Counted from the stretch's first letter, positions 32,128 through 43,587 are shown. The stretch: 64,000 nucleotides of DNA from Chondrus crispus (GCF_000350225.1 NW_005179203.1:184940-248939); one strand, 5' to 3'. Notes: a model not told the origin generated them from the sequence alone. Numbers and translations: made by a program.

Positions 32128-34578
32128 ATGAACCGTGCGGATTCCGCCGGAGAAGATACCGCCTCCGGGCGAGCAAGTACCCGCAGTGGCAGAGGCGCAC
32201 AGCGTCCCCGGATCGACAATCCAGAAGCCCTGCTACGCCCGCCGTCTACCAGGGGCCAGAAGACCCCTTCCGTTTCGGACACCACCGCCGGGTTACCGGC
32301 TGGTGGGGGGAACCGCGTACAAGTACTGTACGACGCGTTACTCCCGCGATTACCAACCTGGATAGAGGAATTCCTCGCTGAGGAATTACCCCAAGTCGTC
32401 CAGGTTTGCCTCGACCGAACGGTACCCGGGCTGGTGGCGGAGCAAGCGGACGCCACGCTCCGCGCCCTGCTGGACGAGAAGATCGCCCCCCTCGTACGCG
32501 ACGAGGTGGTGGCAGCGCTCGCCGCGGAGGAGGACGAATCTCCCACCGCATTGGCTCTAAAGGGAGCTATTAGCTCCGCCGTGGCCATCCGTCTGGCCAC
32601 AACATTTACCGAAACGGGAGGCGCGGTACCGCCGCCGGCGCCGCGCCGTGAAACCGTTCCGGACTCAAGCTTCAATATCGCTGATCCGATCGGCGCCGTA
32701 CCCGGGATTGATAGGATGGACCCTCACCCGGAGGGCAGGGCCATCTATCTCCCAACCGTTCACGTTGCTACAGGGAGGACCACAGAGAATGTCCTCCCCA
32801 TACTCGCCGGTACGGGCGACCCCCGCGGGACAGACAACCGCCTGGGGCTCCCCGAGACAGAGAATCGGGACCCGTACCGGTTGAGCAGAAGACGTGCACC
32901 CAGCACGCACAGGACCGAAGCGGAATACACCCGGTATTCCGATGCAGAAGACCCCCGTCACAGGACGGATGAAGACCGCCAGGAACGCCGCTGGCGATAC
33001 CGCTATAACCGCGAGGCACGCCACGGGCGATACCGCGATGCCGGAGGGGGAGGATACCCCTCCGATGATGACCCATCCGGTTCGGAAGACTCTCGCAGGC
33101 GGGACCACAGGGCACGCCGCGATAGAAGCCGAGACCGGCACCGGCACGACCCGTCCGACTCGGAAGACTACCACACCGAGTCGGATGAGGGGCGTCGTCG
33201 CTCGAGCAGACACCGCCGGGCTGCCCCGACGAGCGACGAGCGACGGCCCTCGGTAATCAGGCCCCTCAATGACCTGTTTACCAAGGCCGTCAACTACAAG
33301 ACCTACCGCCTGGAACGGCGTAGCTCGCGCTACGACTCTACAGTAGCGCGGCACATTAACCGTTACCGGAAGAAACTGGACGTGCAGATGAGGTCCCACA
33401 CGTTCAGTGGTCAAGATCCGATTGCGGTATTGGGATTCCTCGCACGCCTCAAGATGGCGTGCGACCACAACGGAATCACCGAGGGAGCCGCCGTGTGGTG
33501 CTTCCAGTTCTACCTCACCGGTCAGGCTCACGCCCTACTCCAGTCCCGTCTCAATGGAAACACCATGGCGGTTGACGTGGAGCGGCGCAAGCTGCTCCGG
33601 ACGTACCCGCAGGTCGTCAACTTATTGTTGCGTACCTATGCGACCGATGAGGTAATTTCCGAAGCGGTTGGTGACGTGACCTCCTTCCGTCAAAGTTCGA
33701 ACATGACGGAGGAGGTCTACAGTAACCACCTCTGGGACAAGGCCCTCCGATGCGGTACGGTATTCTCCGACCGGCGGTTGAAGTCCCTATTCGTCGAGGG
33801 GTTACTTCCCGCCACGTGCGCGCAGGTCCGCAATTACCTCGCTACGCACCCGGATGTGGATTACCAATCCGTCGCTCGCTATGCGCAAGCGATCGGGGAA
33901 ACCAATCGGGCTTCCCGTCGACAGGGGATGTCCGCCATGGCGCACCGAGAGCCGTCCGGAGCGGCTAGAAAATCTGACCGCACCGCAAGGACGAGGCCCG
34001 TGCTGTCGGTTGAGTCGGCATCCGACATCCCGACGGACGGGGGATTCGCTGAAGAAGCAATCCTGGCCGTGACGGACCAAACCGCCACGCCGACCTCGAT
34101 GAGCTTGCCACCAACGAGTTGCTATCCGTCGCCGGCAGCCTCGACGGCGGGCGCCCCGGTTCCGCCCGCCACCCCTGGCGACGTGCGCACAGGACCGTAC
34201 GGGAGGCAAGGGCAGGATCCACGCGTCCGGTTCTCCGGCGGGAGATTTCTCGGGCCGCCACCGTGCCGATTCTGCCTAGACACCACGCACCGACAAGAGG
34301 CGTGTCCCGTCGTTGCCGATGCGGGCCTGCGGGCCAAGCTTCTGGAGGCACGAGAGGCCAACTACCAGAAGCTACGCATCCGGCAGGGCCTCCGCCCGGG
34401 ATCCCCGTTCAACCGCCAGGGACCGTCCGCTTGGAGAAACCAGCGTCCAACGGCCCCCGCGGGCGTGAACGTGGTAGAAGAGCCGCACCACGGCCCTACC
34501 GAAGACCACGTGGCGCAAGCCGCGGACGAAATCCGCGAGGACTTGCTGCTGACGGGGGAAGCCGGGGAGGACGCGTAG
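32128..34578 (+). CDS. E1 Gag, 816 aa, intact
   Basis: The ATG at 32128 lies 127 bp after the LTR. The N-terminal third is a helical then low-complexity region with long Arg/Asp/Tyr/Glu-rich stretches (residues about 260-385). A retrotransposon gag/capsid-like domain follows (about 415-600; motifs FSGQDPIAVLGFLARLKMA, LLRTYATDE, FVEGLLPA), and this aligns with the E2 Gag. Near residue 712 a CX2CX4HX4C zinc knuckle is visible (CRFCLDTTHRQEAC). It ends at 34578, well inside the pol frame. The frame is unbroken although pol in the same copy is damaged. Confidence 0.9.
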   Translation: MNRADSAGEDTASGRASTRSGRGAQRPRIDNPEALLRPPSTRGQKTPSVSDTTAGLPAGGGNRVQVLYDALLPRLPTWIEEFLAEELPQVVQVCLDRTVPGLVAEQADATLRALLDEKIAPLVRDEVVAALAAEEDESPTALALKGAISSAVAIRLATTFTETGGAVPPPAPRRETVPDSSFNIADPIGAVPGIDRMDPHPEGRAIYLPTVHVATGRTTENVLPILAGTGDPRGTDNRLGLPETENRDPYRLSRRRAPSTHRTEAEYTRYSDAEDPRHRTDEDRQERRWRYRYNREARHGRYRDAGGGGYPSDDDPSGSEDSRRRDHRARRDRSRDRHRHDPSDSEDYHTESDEGRRRSSRHRRAAPTSDERRPSVIRPLNDLFTKAVNYKTYRLERRSSRYDSTVARHINRYRKKLDVQMRSHTFSGQDPIAVLGFLARLKMACDHNGITEGAAVWCFQFYLTGQAHALLQSRLNGNTMAVDVERRKLLRTYPQVVNLLLRTYATDEVISEAVGDVTSFRQSSNMTEEVYSNHLWDKALRCGTVFSDRRLKSLFVEGLLPATCAQVRNYLATHPDVDYQSVARYAQAIGETNRASRRQGMSAMAHREPSGAARKSDRTARTRPVLSVESASDIPTDGGFAEEAILAVTDQTATPTSMSLPPTSCYPSPAASTAGAPVPPATPGDVRTGPYGRQGQDPRVRFSGGRFLGPPPCRFCLDTTHRQEACPVVADAGLRAKLLEAREANYQKLRIRQGLRPGSPFNRQGPSAWRNQRPTAPAGVNVVEEPHHGPTEDHVAQAADEIREDLLLTGEAGEDA

Positions 34579-37500
34579 AGGCGACGACGTCTCTTCCCGT
34601 GCCCAGCCTCAGAAGCTTAGGCACCCCCGATCCGGCTGCGCCAGTGGAAGCGCAGCTGGGTAACCGAACGGAAGTCCAGGCCATCTGCTTCTTCAAGAAG
34701 CAGAATTACAAGATCTCCGCGACGGTTGGTCAGAAGCAGGCGTTGATGGTCGCCATCACGCCAGTGCTTGACTCAGGAGCCGGCCCGAACCTCATCCATT
34801 TACGGTGTGTCGCCGAGTCGTGGCGACCATCGATAAAACCGGTTCGGAGCCCAGCGCTCATTGACGCGTCAAACCGCGCGATGAAGGCACTAGGGGAAAT
34901 CCCCCTGCTCGTCCGAATCGGTGAGTTTGTGGCGCGCGTCCCGTTCCTAGTAGTCACGAGCCTCGCCGTGGACTGTATCCTCGGTACGACCTTCCTGGAT
35001 CGCCACGTCAAGGCGATCCTCCCACCGCAACGGAAGGTCGTGTTCCACGACGCGCCACCCGTGGCGTTGGTCGGAACAACCCCCTCGAGGCACGACCGCA
35101 AGATAGCCTCGAGGAGCACCGCACAACAACTACCGCTGTCGGATAAACCCGAACGGAAGCAGGTGGCGTTCCCCGCCAACACACCGTCACGGAAGATCCG
35201 CCTCGTCAGAGGGGTGACAATTCCCCCGATGACGCAGGCCATGGTGAGGGTCGCCACGCCAGTGGGGGGGCTGCGTTTTTTACAGAACTCCCCAAAAACC
35301 GCGCACAAGAATTTGACCCTCATGGCACAGGGGGTCATGGATGTTGTCCCCGAAAAACCGTTCTCGGTAATGCTCAGCAATTTGGGGCACCGCTCGGTTC
35401 ACATCCCGAAGCATACCGTAGTCGGATTGGCTCTTCCGTCGCCCACTCACATCCTGACCCTTGGCGACTCGGCCGCGGAAGCGGCCGAAGCTAAGGAAGG
35501 GGGAGGGATATTTAATTCCAACCTCTCAACCGCAAAGGAGGGCGCGGAAGAAGCCGCTGACAACCGTACGGACAAGGGCGGGGCTAAACAAGCCACGCCG
35601 CCCAAGGCGCACCCCGGGGCGGTTGGAACGGATAAACCCGAAGACACCGCCGCCCCTGAGGAGGACCCCAACGCCTGGCAGGAGGACGTCCACATGGGTG
35701 CCGAGGACGAGGAGGTACGCTCGGAGATCCTCGAGGTACTGTTCGAATTCAAGGACATGTGGACCGGCCGGCTGGGAAAAATCGGGGCCACGAAGCACCG
35801 GATTGAGCTCAAGCACGGTGCCCGCCCGATTTACCAGGCGCCTTACCGCGCCGGACCAACCGCACGGGAAAAAGAGAAAACGGAGATCGACCGCATGCTC
35901 CGGGCAGGGGTAATCGAACCCGCCACGGCCGAATGGGCAAGCCCCGTGGTATTCGTCCCTAAAAAGGATAGTACCATGCGGTTCTGTGTCGACTACAGAA
36001 AGCTCAACGCAGTCACCGTTCGAGATTCCTATCCGTTGCCGAGGATGGACGAGTGCATCGATTCCCTCGGCGACGCTACTGTCTTTACCACGCTGGATTG
36101 CAACAGCGGGTATTGGCAAGTAGAAATCGCCGAGGAGGACCGCGACAAGACGACGTTCGCGTCGCACTGCGCGTTGTACCGTTTCCTCCGCATACCGTTC
36201 GGTTTTAAGAACCCCCCGCGACCTTTCAGCGGGCCGTCGACATCATACTGTCGCGGGTAAAATGGGAAACCGCTCTGGTCTACCTGGATGATGTTATAAT
36301 CTACTCCAAGACCGTAACGGAACACGTCGCACACGTCCGCGAGGTTCTACGCCTACTGCGGGACGCGGGCGTGTCGCTGAAGCTGTCAAAGTGCGCCTTC
36401 TTCGACACCTCGGTCACCTACCTGGGACACGTGATTCGGCCAGGCAGGTTGGAGGTCGAGCGCCGCAACGTGGTCGCCATCGAGCGCGCTCGACCTCCCC
36501 AGAACCAAACGGAATTGCGGTCATTCTTAGGAATGTGCAACGTGTACCGTCGGTTCGTCAAGGGCTTCGCGAAAATAGCCGCTCCGCTACACCGGAAGAC
36601 GGGGAAAAATCAACCCTTCGAGTTTGAGGCTCTCACCGATGAGGATTACGAGGCGTTCGTGGAACTCAAGAAGCGCCTCGTGTCCCCACCGATCCTCGCT
36701 CTACCCCGTTACGTAAAGAAATACACCCTGGACACGGACGCTTGCGCGTACCAGGTCGGCTGTGCCCTACAACAGGAGCAGCCGGACGGCGACCGCCTAC
36801 CGATCGGTTATTGGAGCCGCGCTCTCACGGACGCGGAGAGGAACTACACCACTACCGAGAAGGAATGCCTCGCCGTCGTATGGAGTATTCTCACGCTTCG
36901 ACCATACCTGTATGGGAATACGTTCGAACTCCGTACGGATCATGAGGCCCTCCGCTGGGTTCTCAACCTGGCGGATAGCTCCGGCCGGCTAGCGCGCTGG
37001 CGTCTTCCCCTAGCCGAGTACGACTACGACGTACAGTACCGGCCGTGTATTAAGCACCAACTCGCGGATGGTGTATCACGCCTCCGAGTTTACGGCGCAA
37101 CCCCCGAACCGGTTGACGACGAGGTCCCGTGTTTCATGGTACAATGGCGAGAGGAGGAGCATAACCCCTGCCAAGGTACCGTACACTGGGAGACCCCCGT
37201 CGACCCGGGGAGAGCTGAGCACGCGTTCGCGGTTATACCCGAAGAACGCGACGTCTCATCCGTAACGGTGGAAGAGTTCCTTCGGGAACAGGCCGAGGAC
37301 CCGTTCTGTAGGGCGGCCGTCGAGACTGTGGGGAACCCGGACTCGCGGTACGACGTTGACCGATACGGGTTCGTCGTCCGCAAGTCCCCCCTCGATGGGA
37401 CCCTGCAGCGGGTTGTACCGAAGCGGCTCCGGGCGAAGATATTGTACCTCGCCCATCATCCCCGCCTAGCCGGACACCCGGGCGGTACGAGGATGTACTA

Positions 37501-38770
37501 TACCCTCCGGCGGGAATATTATTGGCCTCATATGGCCCACGACGCCTTCAGTACCGTACGGAACTGCACGTCATGCGCTGCCACCCGAGGGACCCTGGTG
37601 AGGCACCAGAAGGATCTCAAGCTCTTCCCAGCGGCAGGACCGCTGGATTTCGTCGCCATGGACCTGCTGGGTTCTTTACCGAAGACGGCGCACGGGAATC
37701 GCCACGTGCTCCTCATGACCGACCGGTTTACGAAGCTGACGCGCAGCATCCCGTTACGGACAACCACCGCGTCGGTCGTGGCAAACGCCTTCCTGGACAA
37801 TTGGGTCTACGTATACGGCGCACCTCGTTACGTGCTAACCGATAACGGACCACAATTTGCCGCCAAGTTCTTCGACGCGGTGTGCGCCTTGCTGGGGGTG
37901 AGTCACTACCTGACTACCGCCTATCACCCCCAGACAAATGGGCAAACCGAACGGTTCAACCGTACTCTGGTACAGCGCCTCCGACATTATGTCGCGGAGC
38001 ATCAGAGAGACTGGGACGAATACATCCAGCCCCTGGCCTTCGCGTATAACACGCAGGTCCACCGGTCGACGGAGACAACCCCGTTCGACCTGGTGCTGAC
38101 GCGACCACCGTCCGGTTTGGCCCTACCTGGTACTGTACCGCAGGATGCCGTCTCCAACACGGAAGATCCGAGGACCCCGGTACAGTACAAGCGCGCGACG
38201 CTGCGTAAACTCCGCGACGCCCTTGAGCGCACGCGGGTGAAACTAACCGCGGCGCAAAGGCGATACAAGGCCGACTTCGATAAGAAGGTGCGTTTCCGTC
38301 CGGTCATCGAGGCGGGAGACCTGGTCTATGTCGACCGCCCATCTCGGCCATTGACAAGTACCGAACGGGGAGACCTGCCAAGCAATGACGGGGGACCCTC
38401 CGTCAAGCTTTTACCGAAAACGGAAGGCCCGTTTCGGGTCCGATCCGCTACGGAGACCACAGTGGTCGTCGATCAAGACGGGGTCTCAAACCGCGTGAGC
38501 ATCGACCGGATAACCCGGATGCCGCGGGGACCCCGCGACGTCACTGCGGCCGCCCCGACCTAGCCCGCGGCGGACGGAGAACCCGAACCCGCCGCGGAGT
38601 ATGTGATCGACCATCTGGTCGGTCACTGGGAGAACCGCACAGGAACCCAGTACAAGGTCCGCTGGTATGGCTACGCCCCAGCGGACGATACCTGGGAACC
38701 CGCCGAGGGGCTCCCGCAGGCCTTTATAGACCGCTTCTGGCGCACGCGGGCGGCAGCACGCCACCGCTAA
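34119..38770 (+). pseudogene. E1 Pol: protease-RT-RNase H-integrase-chromodomain, frameshift plus TAG
   Basis: The pol frame is -1 relative to gag, overlaps it from 34119, and is useful from about 34570. In order: protease LDSGAG (about 34769); RT up to the RMDECIDSLG and TTLDCNSGYW blocks; then one base is missing in the C run at 36212-36217, after which YLDDVIIYSK continues in frame 2. RNase H follows (DTDAC, TEKECLAV, RTDHEAL), then the integrase HHCC zinc site and the core Asp/Asp/Glu (AMDLLGSL, LTDNGPQF, GQTERFNRT). A TAG at 38561-38563 separates the integrase from an in-frame chromodomain (VRWYGYAPADDTWEPAEG) that ends at 38770. Two lesions make this copy non-autonomous. Confidence 0.9.
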
Positions 38771-39643
38771 CACCGCACTGGGCAACCCAGCGCGGGGCGG
38801 GACGATCCCGCGGAGGACCTTCCCCCGCGCGGCGGCCAATCGCCACAGACGCACGCGGAACCCCGCGCACGTCACCGAAAACCCCGCGCCGGAAGACCCG
38901 GCGCAGGAGGGGGCAAAGTCGCCACAGACGCACGCGGAACCCCGCGTGCGCCACCGCAAACCCCGCGCCAGAAGACCCGGCGCAGGTGGGGGCAAGGCCG
39001 CCACGGACGCACGCGGAACCCCGCGTGCGCCACCGCAAACCCCGCGCCGGAAGACCCGGCGCAGGAGGGGGCTGACCCGCCAGCAGGACGACCCGACGCG
39101 GCGGTGGTCAAACGGCGCGGCACCCCGGTGCAAACCGGCTGCCGAGGGGCGGAACCCAGCGCGTAAATACTGTACGGGGGCGACCTCGCCGAGGCTCCAG
39201 GGCACTGCGGACCACGAGGTGCGCGGCCGGCATACACCACCCGGCACGTGTGGCCGCTAGACCACGGCGGCGGTTCAAGACGCCTCCGATCCTCGGGGAG
39301 TACCCAATCGGAGTTCGTCAGTGCGCTGAAAAAGCCACCCGCCGCGGGGCGGTAAAATCCGGCCTAAAATTACCTACCGGACGGGCGCCCTCCGATGTCG
39401 CGGGGGCAGCTGGGGGACCCTCCCCGCGACCACCTGGTACACTCACCGCGCGGGGTCTCGTCGGCATGAGCCAGAGGGTAACCCGGCCGCCATGATGACG
39501 ACCGGCGCGGAGAGACCACAGTACCGAGCGGGAAGGGCAGTGAAGGAGCGGAAGAAGAAGGAGAACAGGGGGCAATTTACTGGACTGGATGGGACCTGGT
39601 CCCCGGAGGCGGTTCGCTACTCTCCCCGCCTCCCCCACGGGCA
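38771..39643. other. E1 spacer between pol and antisense ORF
   Basis: GC-rich and without a convincing gene. The long frames on both strands here follow the minisatellite and are low-complexity (Arg/Ala/Gly/Pro). Confidence 0.6.
38841..39077 (+). repeat. 79-bp minisatellite, three units, in E1
   Basis: Units begin with CGCCACAGACGCACGCGGAA or its one-base variant at 38841, 38920 and 38999, spaced exactly 79 bp apart. The period is not a multiple of three, so a coding role is unlikely. Confidence 0.9.
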
Positions 39644-41947
39644 TCACTCACGGCGTTGGCGCTTGGCAGAGGGCTCCGCTCCCCGCACCGCCGCGCTGGC
39701 GGGATCAGCATCAACTGCACCGTACGGTCTTTTTGCGGACACCTGTTCGCTCAAGACGGCGAGGTGGTCCTGTGCCGCACGGATCCGCGCCATCGTCTCA
39801 CTGCGCAGGAGATCCTCGCCGGTGTCACGTTGGCGGATGGCGAACTGCAGGCCGGCCACCTGCGCCCTGAGCTGAGTCGCCTCGACCAGCCAGGCGCGCG
39901 CGGACTCCAAGGCCGCCGCGAGGGTGGTCAGTGCAGGGACGCCCGCGTAGCGGCACTCTATCTGCAGAGCGCGCAGGGCGGCCTGCGCGTCCGGGACCAA
40001 GACGGGGGCTTCGTTCGCTGGTGCCACCACCGGAGCTCCATCGGCCGCCACCGAGGGGGTCTGCGTCCCCGTCGCGGTCATTTCGCTGACGGGGAAGACG
40101 GCGGAGCCCGGCACCGATCCGGTAGCTACCGCAGGAAGGTTATCCCCCGCGGGCTCGACAGTACGAACCTCGCGAGGGGCCCCCACTGGGGCGGGGTCCG
40201 TGACCGGCACTTCCATGGCCGGCGTCTCCGTGGCCGGCGGTGGCGACTCTGCAGTGGTGGCGCCGCCCACCCTAGGGGGCGTCGAGGGACCGACTGGAAG
40301 GCCCTCTCCGAGGGCGGTGTCACCCGGCATCAGTGGGACCGGCGGGGTCGACATGGGCGGAGACTCCACGGACGGTTCGGCGGGAGTCCCGACGGAGGCA
40401 ACCGCGGCGCCCCACCCGTCAGCGGAGGCGATGGCCGCACCGTACGACGGCGACCCGTCGTCCGGGAGGGGGTCGTACCAGTTGTCGGCCTCCGCCGACG
40501 TACCATCCCAATGCGGCATCCGCAGGGAGCAGCCGCGGGCCCAACTGTACCACACGAAGTCTCCGCGCTCTGGAAGAGACCAGTCCAACCGTTCGGAAAA
40601 ATCGAGGATGGCCTCGGCGCCAACCGGGTCGAACGACGTCCCCTCGAGAATGGCGGCCACCCCGACCGATCGGATGAGATGCAGAAGCCCCGCCGACAAC
40701 CGGAAGAGAGAGCCTCGCTCGCCGGATTCGTTCCCGTTCCGGCTCGCCAGGCGAGGGTCCGGACACTTTGTGAAGAACGGGAGGCCGTCCCGTGCGGCGT
40801 GTAGGAAACACAGCAACGCCAGGACGGCCCACTCCGAGAGCAAGATGGCGTCGATCAGTCGACGCGTCCCGGGCGTCGCCTCTCGCCCAAAGGAACCGTC
40901 CGGCATCCACCGCGCTGCGGCATATGCCAGCACGCTGGGGGTGGGGAGGCAGAGGTACTGTGGAGTCTCCAGATTGCTCCAGCCGTCCGGTAGGGCTGGA
41001 TATAGCCGCCCCCTAGCGCCCGTGGGCACGGCGAAGAACTCCGTCGTGTGCCACATATGGAAGTAGGCATCGGCACGGCGACACCGCAGCCGGCTCTCCT
41101 TGGCGGAATTCTCGTCCCACCGTACACGGTCGGCCACACTGTACCACCGGTCGAACGGGCGGGGGAATGCCACCAACTGCACGTGGGGCTTAGGATCCAC
41201 GTCCCCGCCGAACCTCTCGAAGAGGTCGAACAACCGCGAATGGTACTGGTCCTCACCCGCACAGCGGATGTACAGAAGATCCGAACCGGAGTCCGCCATT
41301 ACGCGGTGGGGTACGTGGACCCAGCGGGTCCTCCAAGCGGCCAAGCGGTTGTCTTGGCGGATTCGTCCGCGAGGGGAGGGCGTGCGGATACCCCGCCGCC
41401 TGGGGATGGCCCCAAACCGAGCGGCATCGGGGAAGGCCGTTCCGATGTAAGCCTCGACGGACATCGGCGGCTGTGCCTGTGAGGGGTTGCGACCACCCCG
41501 GGGAATCCGGTGGTCCAAGTCGGCCCCGGGCAACAAACTCCGAACGGCACGAACACCCGTCCGGAGCCAGCCGGACGGCGGCGCCTCTGTCGCCGGGGGC
41601 GTGGTCGCGTACGGGTCCGGCGGTACCGGGCGGTCACCCGCCCCGGCCGCCGTCTGCCCCGTGGCTACAACCCAGTCGGGAGACCGTCTCAGTACGGTCA
41701 TCTCATCGACTTGGGGAGCCGGGGCTGAGCGCGGAGGGCGCGGCAGGGGACCCTGGACGGCGGGAGGGCCGCGCGAGGGGGGAACCCCTGCGCCCGAAGC
41801 CCGCACCCGCGGGGCTGCGATGCTCGCCGCGGGTTGACTCACGGGGCCCGCCGCCAGCGCCGGGTGAAAGGTAGGGACCGGCGCGGCCGACACCGTAGGG
41901 AGCTGAGCCCGAGGGGGGTGACCCCGCTCGGACGGTCGGTTGTCCAT
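39644..41947 (-). CDS. E1 antisense ORF, 767 aa, conserved chromovirus accessory protein
   Basis: The minus-strand ATG at 41947 lies 291 bp inside the 3' LTR. The frame is open farther into the LTR, but this ATG follows the LTR and polypurine region. Residues 1-200 are Pro/Ala-rich and probably disordered. Residues about 205-480 form a globular, Trp-rich segment with anchors RLYPALPDGW, ILLSEWAVLALL and SERLDW. 480-650 is a second disordered stretch, 655-725 a predicted coiled coil, and the end carries a KRQRRE nuclear-localisation-like signal. The globular part aligns by eye with the antisense ORF of E2 (43871-45463), which is the main reason to treat it as a gene. It is convergent with pol. 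No known domain is recognised. It could regulate the element, act as a structural protein, or be a captured host gene. Confidence 0.7.
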   Translation of the reverse strand: MDNRPSERGHPPRAQLPTVSAAPVPTFHPALAAGPVSQPAASIAAPRVRASGAGVPPSRGPPAVQGPLPRPPRSAPAPQVDEMTVLRRSPDWVVATGQTAAGAGDRPVPPDPYATTPPATEAPPSGWLRTGVRAVRSLLPGADLDHRIPRGGRNPSQAQPPMSVEAYIGTAFPDAARFGAIPRRRGIRTPSPRGRIRQDNRLAAWRTRWVHVPHRVMADSGSDLLYIRCAGEDQYHSRLFDLFERFGGDVDPKPHVQLVAFPRPFDRWYSVADRVRWDENSAKESRLRCRRADAYFHMWHTTEFFAVPTGARGRLYPALPDGWSNLETPQYLCLPTPSVLAYAAARWMPDGSFGREATPGTRRLIDAILLSEWAVLALLCFLHAARDGLPFFTKCPDPRLASRNGNESGERGSLFRLSAGLLHLIRSVGVAAILEGTSFDPVGAEAILDFSERLDWSLPERGDFVWYSWARGCSLRMPHWDGTSAEADNWYDPLPDDGSPSYGAAIASADGWGAAVASVGTPAEPSVESPPMSTPPVPLMPGDTALGEGLPVGPSTPPRVGGATTAESPPPATETPAMEVPVTDPAPVGAPREVRTVEPAGDNLPAVATGSVPGSAVFPVSEMTATGTQTPSVAADGAPVVAPANEAPVLVPDAQAALRALQIECRYAGVPALTTLAAALESARAWLVEATQLRAQVAGLQFAIRQRDTGEDLLRSETMARIRAAQDHLAVLSEQVSAKRPYGAVDADPASAAVRGAEPSAKRQRRE

Positions 41948-42220
41948 GCAGGAGGAAGATAGGGGGAGGAAACGCAATGTGGAGGTGGAGAAAGTGGGGT
42001 GCGTGGTGTGGGGTGATGTGGGAGAAAAGGAAAGCGTGAGGGGACCCATTGCCGCGCCAGGGGATCCGACGCGGTTAAATACCAAAAACTCCATGGGCTC
42101 CCCCATGGAGTTGGCCGTAGTCCGCCCGCGCCCCCGTGGTCGGCACGGACTTCTCCGTACGGATGGGACACCCTGCAAGCCGGTCATGGCAACCCCCGGC
42201 CGCGACGAGGACGTGTCGCG

Positions 42221-42235
42221 AAGTAAGGAAGGGGG
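42221..42235 (+). promoter_or_regulatory. E1 polypurine tract
   Basis: The purine-rich AAGTAAGGAAGGGGG ends two bases before the 3' LTR. Confidence 0.7.
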
Positions 42236-42237
42236 TC

Positions 42238-42830
42238 TGTGGTACAATTCCACACCGCGACCCCCGGTGGGAGATGAGAACCGTCGAGACGGGCGGTTAC
42301 TACTGTAGTAATCGTGCACGCGCCCTCTGCGAGCACAGTAGTACCTCCACAGCGTACACGTGGCACAACTGTTGGCGCCGGTCGTGGCCACGGGCACAGT
42401 TGTGCGACCCATCCGATAAGTAATTAGCAATTAGTGGTTAATGGCACAAATTAGCCAATTTAGTACAGTAGCTGGTATACAGTCTGTAACAGCTACTGTA
42501 GCGGGACAGGTGTCCTGGCGTCCCACTTAGGGGTTAAGACCGGGGGCACCTGCCCCGTTCCAGTAAACGGAGGCAGACTCGCCTCCCTTCCCTTTACGGC
42601 TTTTTGCTAACTCCGTCCGGTTTTACCTCTAAGTCTCAGGCTTCTAACCCGTCACCGGCCGTCCGGATCTGACACCACCGACCGGCTGCGCGTAACCGGC
42701 CACGTGAGCCTTCCCTCTTTTCGAGTCCTTCCGTACGGTTCGCGCTCGCGTGGGTTACCCAGCGTCGCGCGCTCCCTTACCTCTAACCCGCCTCGTTCCG
42801 AGTGGTCGGGACGAAGGTAGTTATACCACA
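42238..42830 (+). repeat. E1 3' LTR (593 bp)
   Basis: Same termini as 31409-32000, followed by AGCTC. Confidence 0.95.
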
Positions 42831-42925
42831 AGCTCTTTCTGCACGTGTGTGAAAATGTCAAATGGCTTCAAACAGGTTGTTTTCGCCCGCGTCCTTTTGT
42901 CGTCTATGGCACATGGAAATCCCAC

Positions 42926-43574
42926 TGTCGTGCACTACAGCCACGGGTGGCGGCTGTAGGCAGAGCGACGCGCGTTCGGACGCGTAAGGAAATTCGGGAG
43001 ACCACCCGGTGGATGACCGGAACCGGGATCCGGGCGCGGCTTGCGCGGTAGGAAAGTAGCAACGTAGTCAGCAATAAACAGGATGAATTAAAGGAAAAAC
43101 AGAACTAACAGAACGGACAGCACAGTAATTAACGTAGCGCTCGCGCGGTTGGGGTCGACGCGCGCGGGGAAGGCAGTTGGGATTCCAGGGGTGTAGATGG
43201 CTCGGTCGGTATGGGCGAGCCAGTACCGAGTCGAGGCTACAACCTGGAATCCAGAAACCAAGGTAAAAGACCCGAGGCTTCGTGCCTCTTTACTTTGATC
43301 ATCATCGGGTTGACTATATAGTCCCCGTCGCCGTCATGGCGAAGCTAAATTATACTGTAAATTAGAGTAACTACAATATAACGGGTGTAGCCGCGAGGGG
43401 ACCAAGTAACGGCCCCTATAGACCCAACAGGTGGCAGAGGGCTCACACGTGTCCACCGGTATGGTCCGGCAGAGAGACAAGAGTCCACGTGTACCCGTGG
43501 TGCACGTGGTGGCGGCGAGCGCGATTTTGGCGAGATTAGGACAGCTGTCTCGGTACCGAGTACAGTGCACTACA
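42926..43574 (-). repeat. E2 3' LTR (649 bp)
   Basis: Plus-strand reading TGTCGTGCACTACAG to GTGCACTACA. Same length as 53606-54254 with about four substitutions. Confidence 0.95.
43312..43323. promoter_or_regulatory. Palindromic TATA element GACTATATAGTC in the E2 3' LTR
   Basis: A 12-bp perfect palindrome containing CTATATAG. It could serve as a TATA box in either direction. From this 3' LTR, plus-strand transcription would lead into the antisense ORF at 43871. Confidence 0.45.
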
Positions 43575-43576
43575 GA

Positions 43577-43587
43577 TCCCCCTTCCT
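43577..43587 (-). promoter_or_regulatory. E2 polypurine tract
   Basis: The minus-strand purine run AGGAAGGGGGA ends two bases before the 3' LTR and resembles the E1 tract. Confidence 0.7.

Larger units (their letters stand above)
31409..42830 (+). mobile_element. E1: full-length Ty3/Gypsy chromovirus with antisense ORF
   Basis: LTRs at 31409-32000 and 42238-42830, both TG...CA, with target duplication AGCTC (31404-31408 and 42831-42835). The internal region has gag, then pol in the -1 frame ending in a chromodomain, then a spacer with a 79-bp minisatellite, then a long ORF on the opposite strand. By eye the LTRs differ at roughly 13 positions plus one indel in about 592 bp (near 98% identity), so it is older than E2. 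Pol has a frameshift in the RT domain and an in-frame stop before the chromodomain. Confidence 0.95.

Noticed and set aside
38486..39247. 253-codon minus-strand ORF over the E1 minisatellite
   Set aside because: Sequence is a by-product of the 79-bp GC-rich repeat and overlaps the pol end. No counterpart in E2.
39656..41066. Plus-strand ORFs of 382 and 288 codons opposite the E1 antisense gene
   Set aside because: Arg/Gly-rich and featureless. The similarity to E2 is in the antisense frame, not in these.
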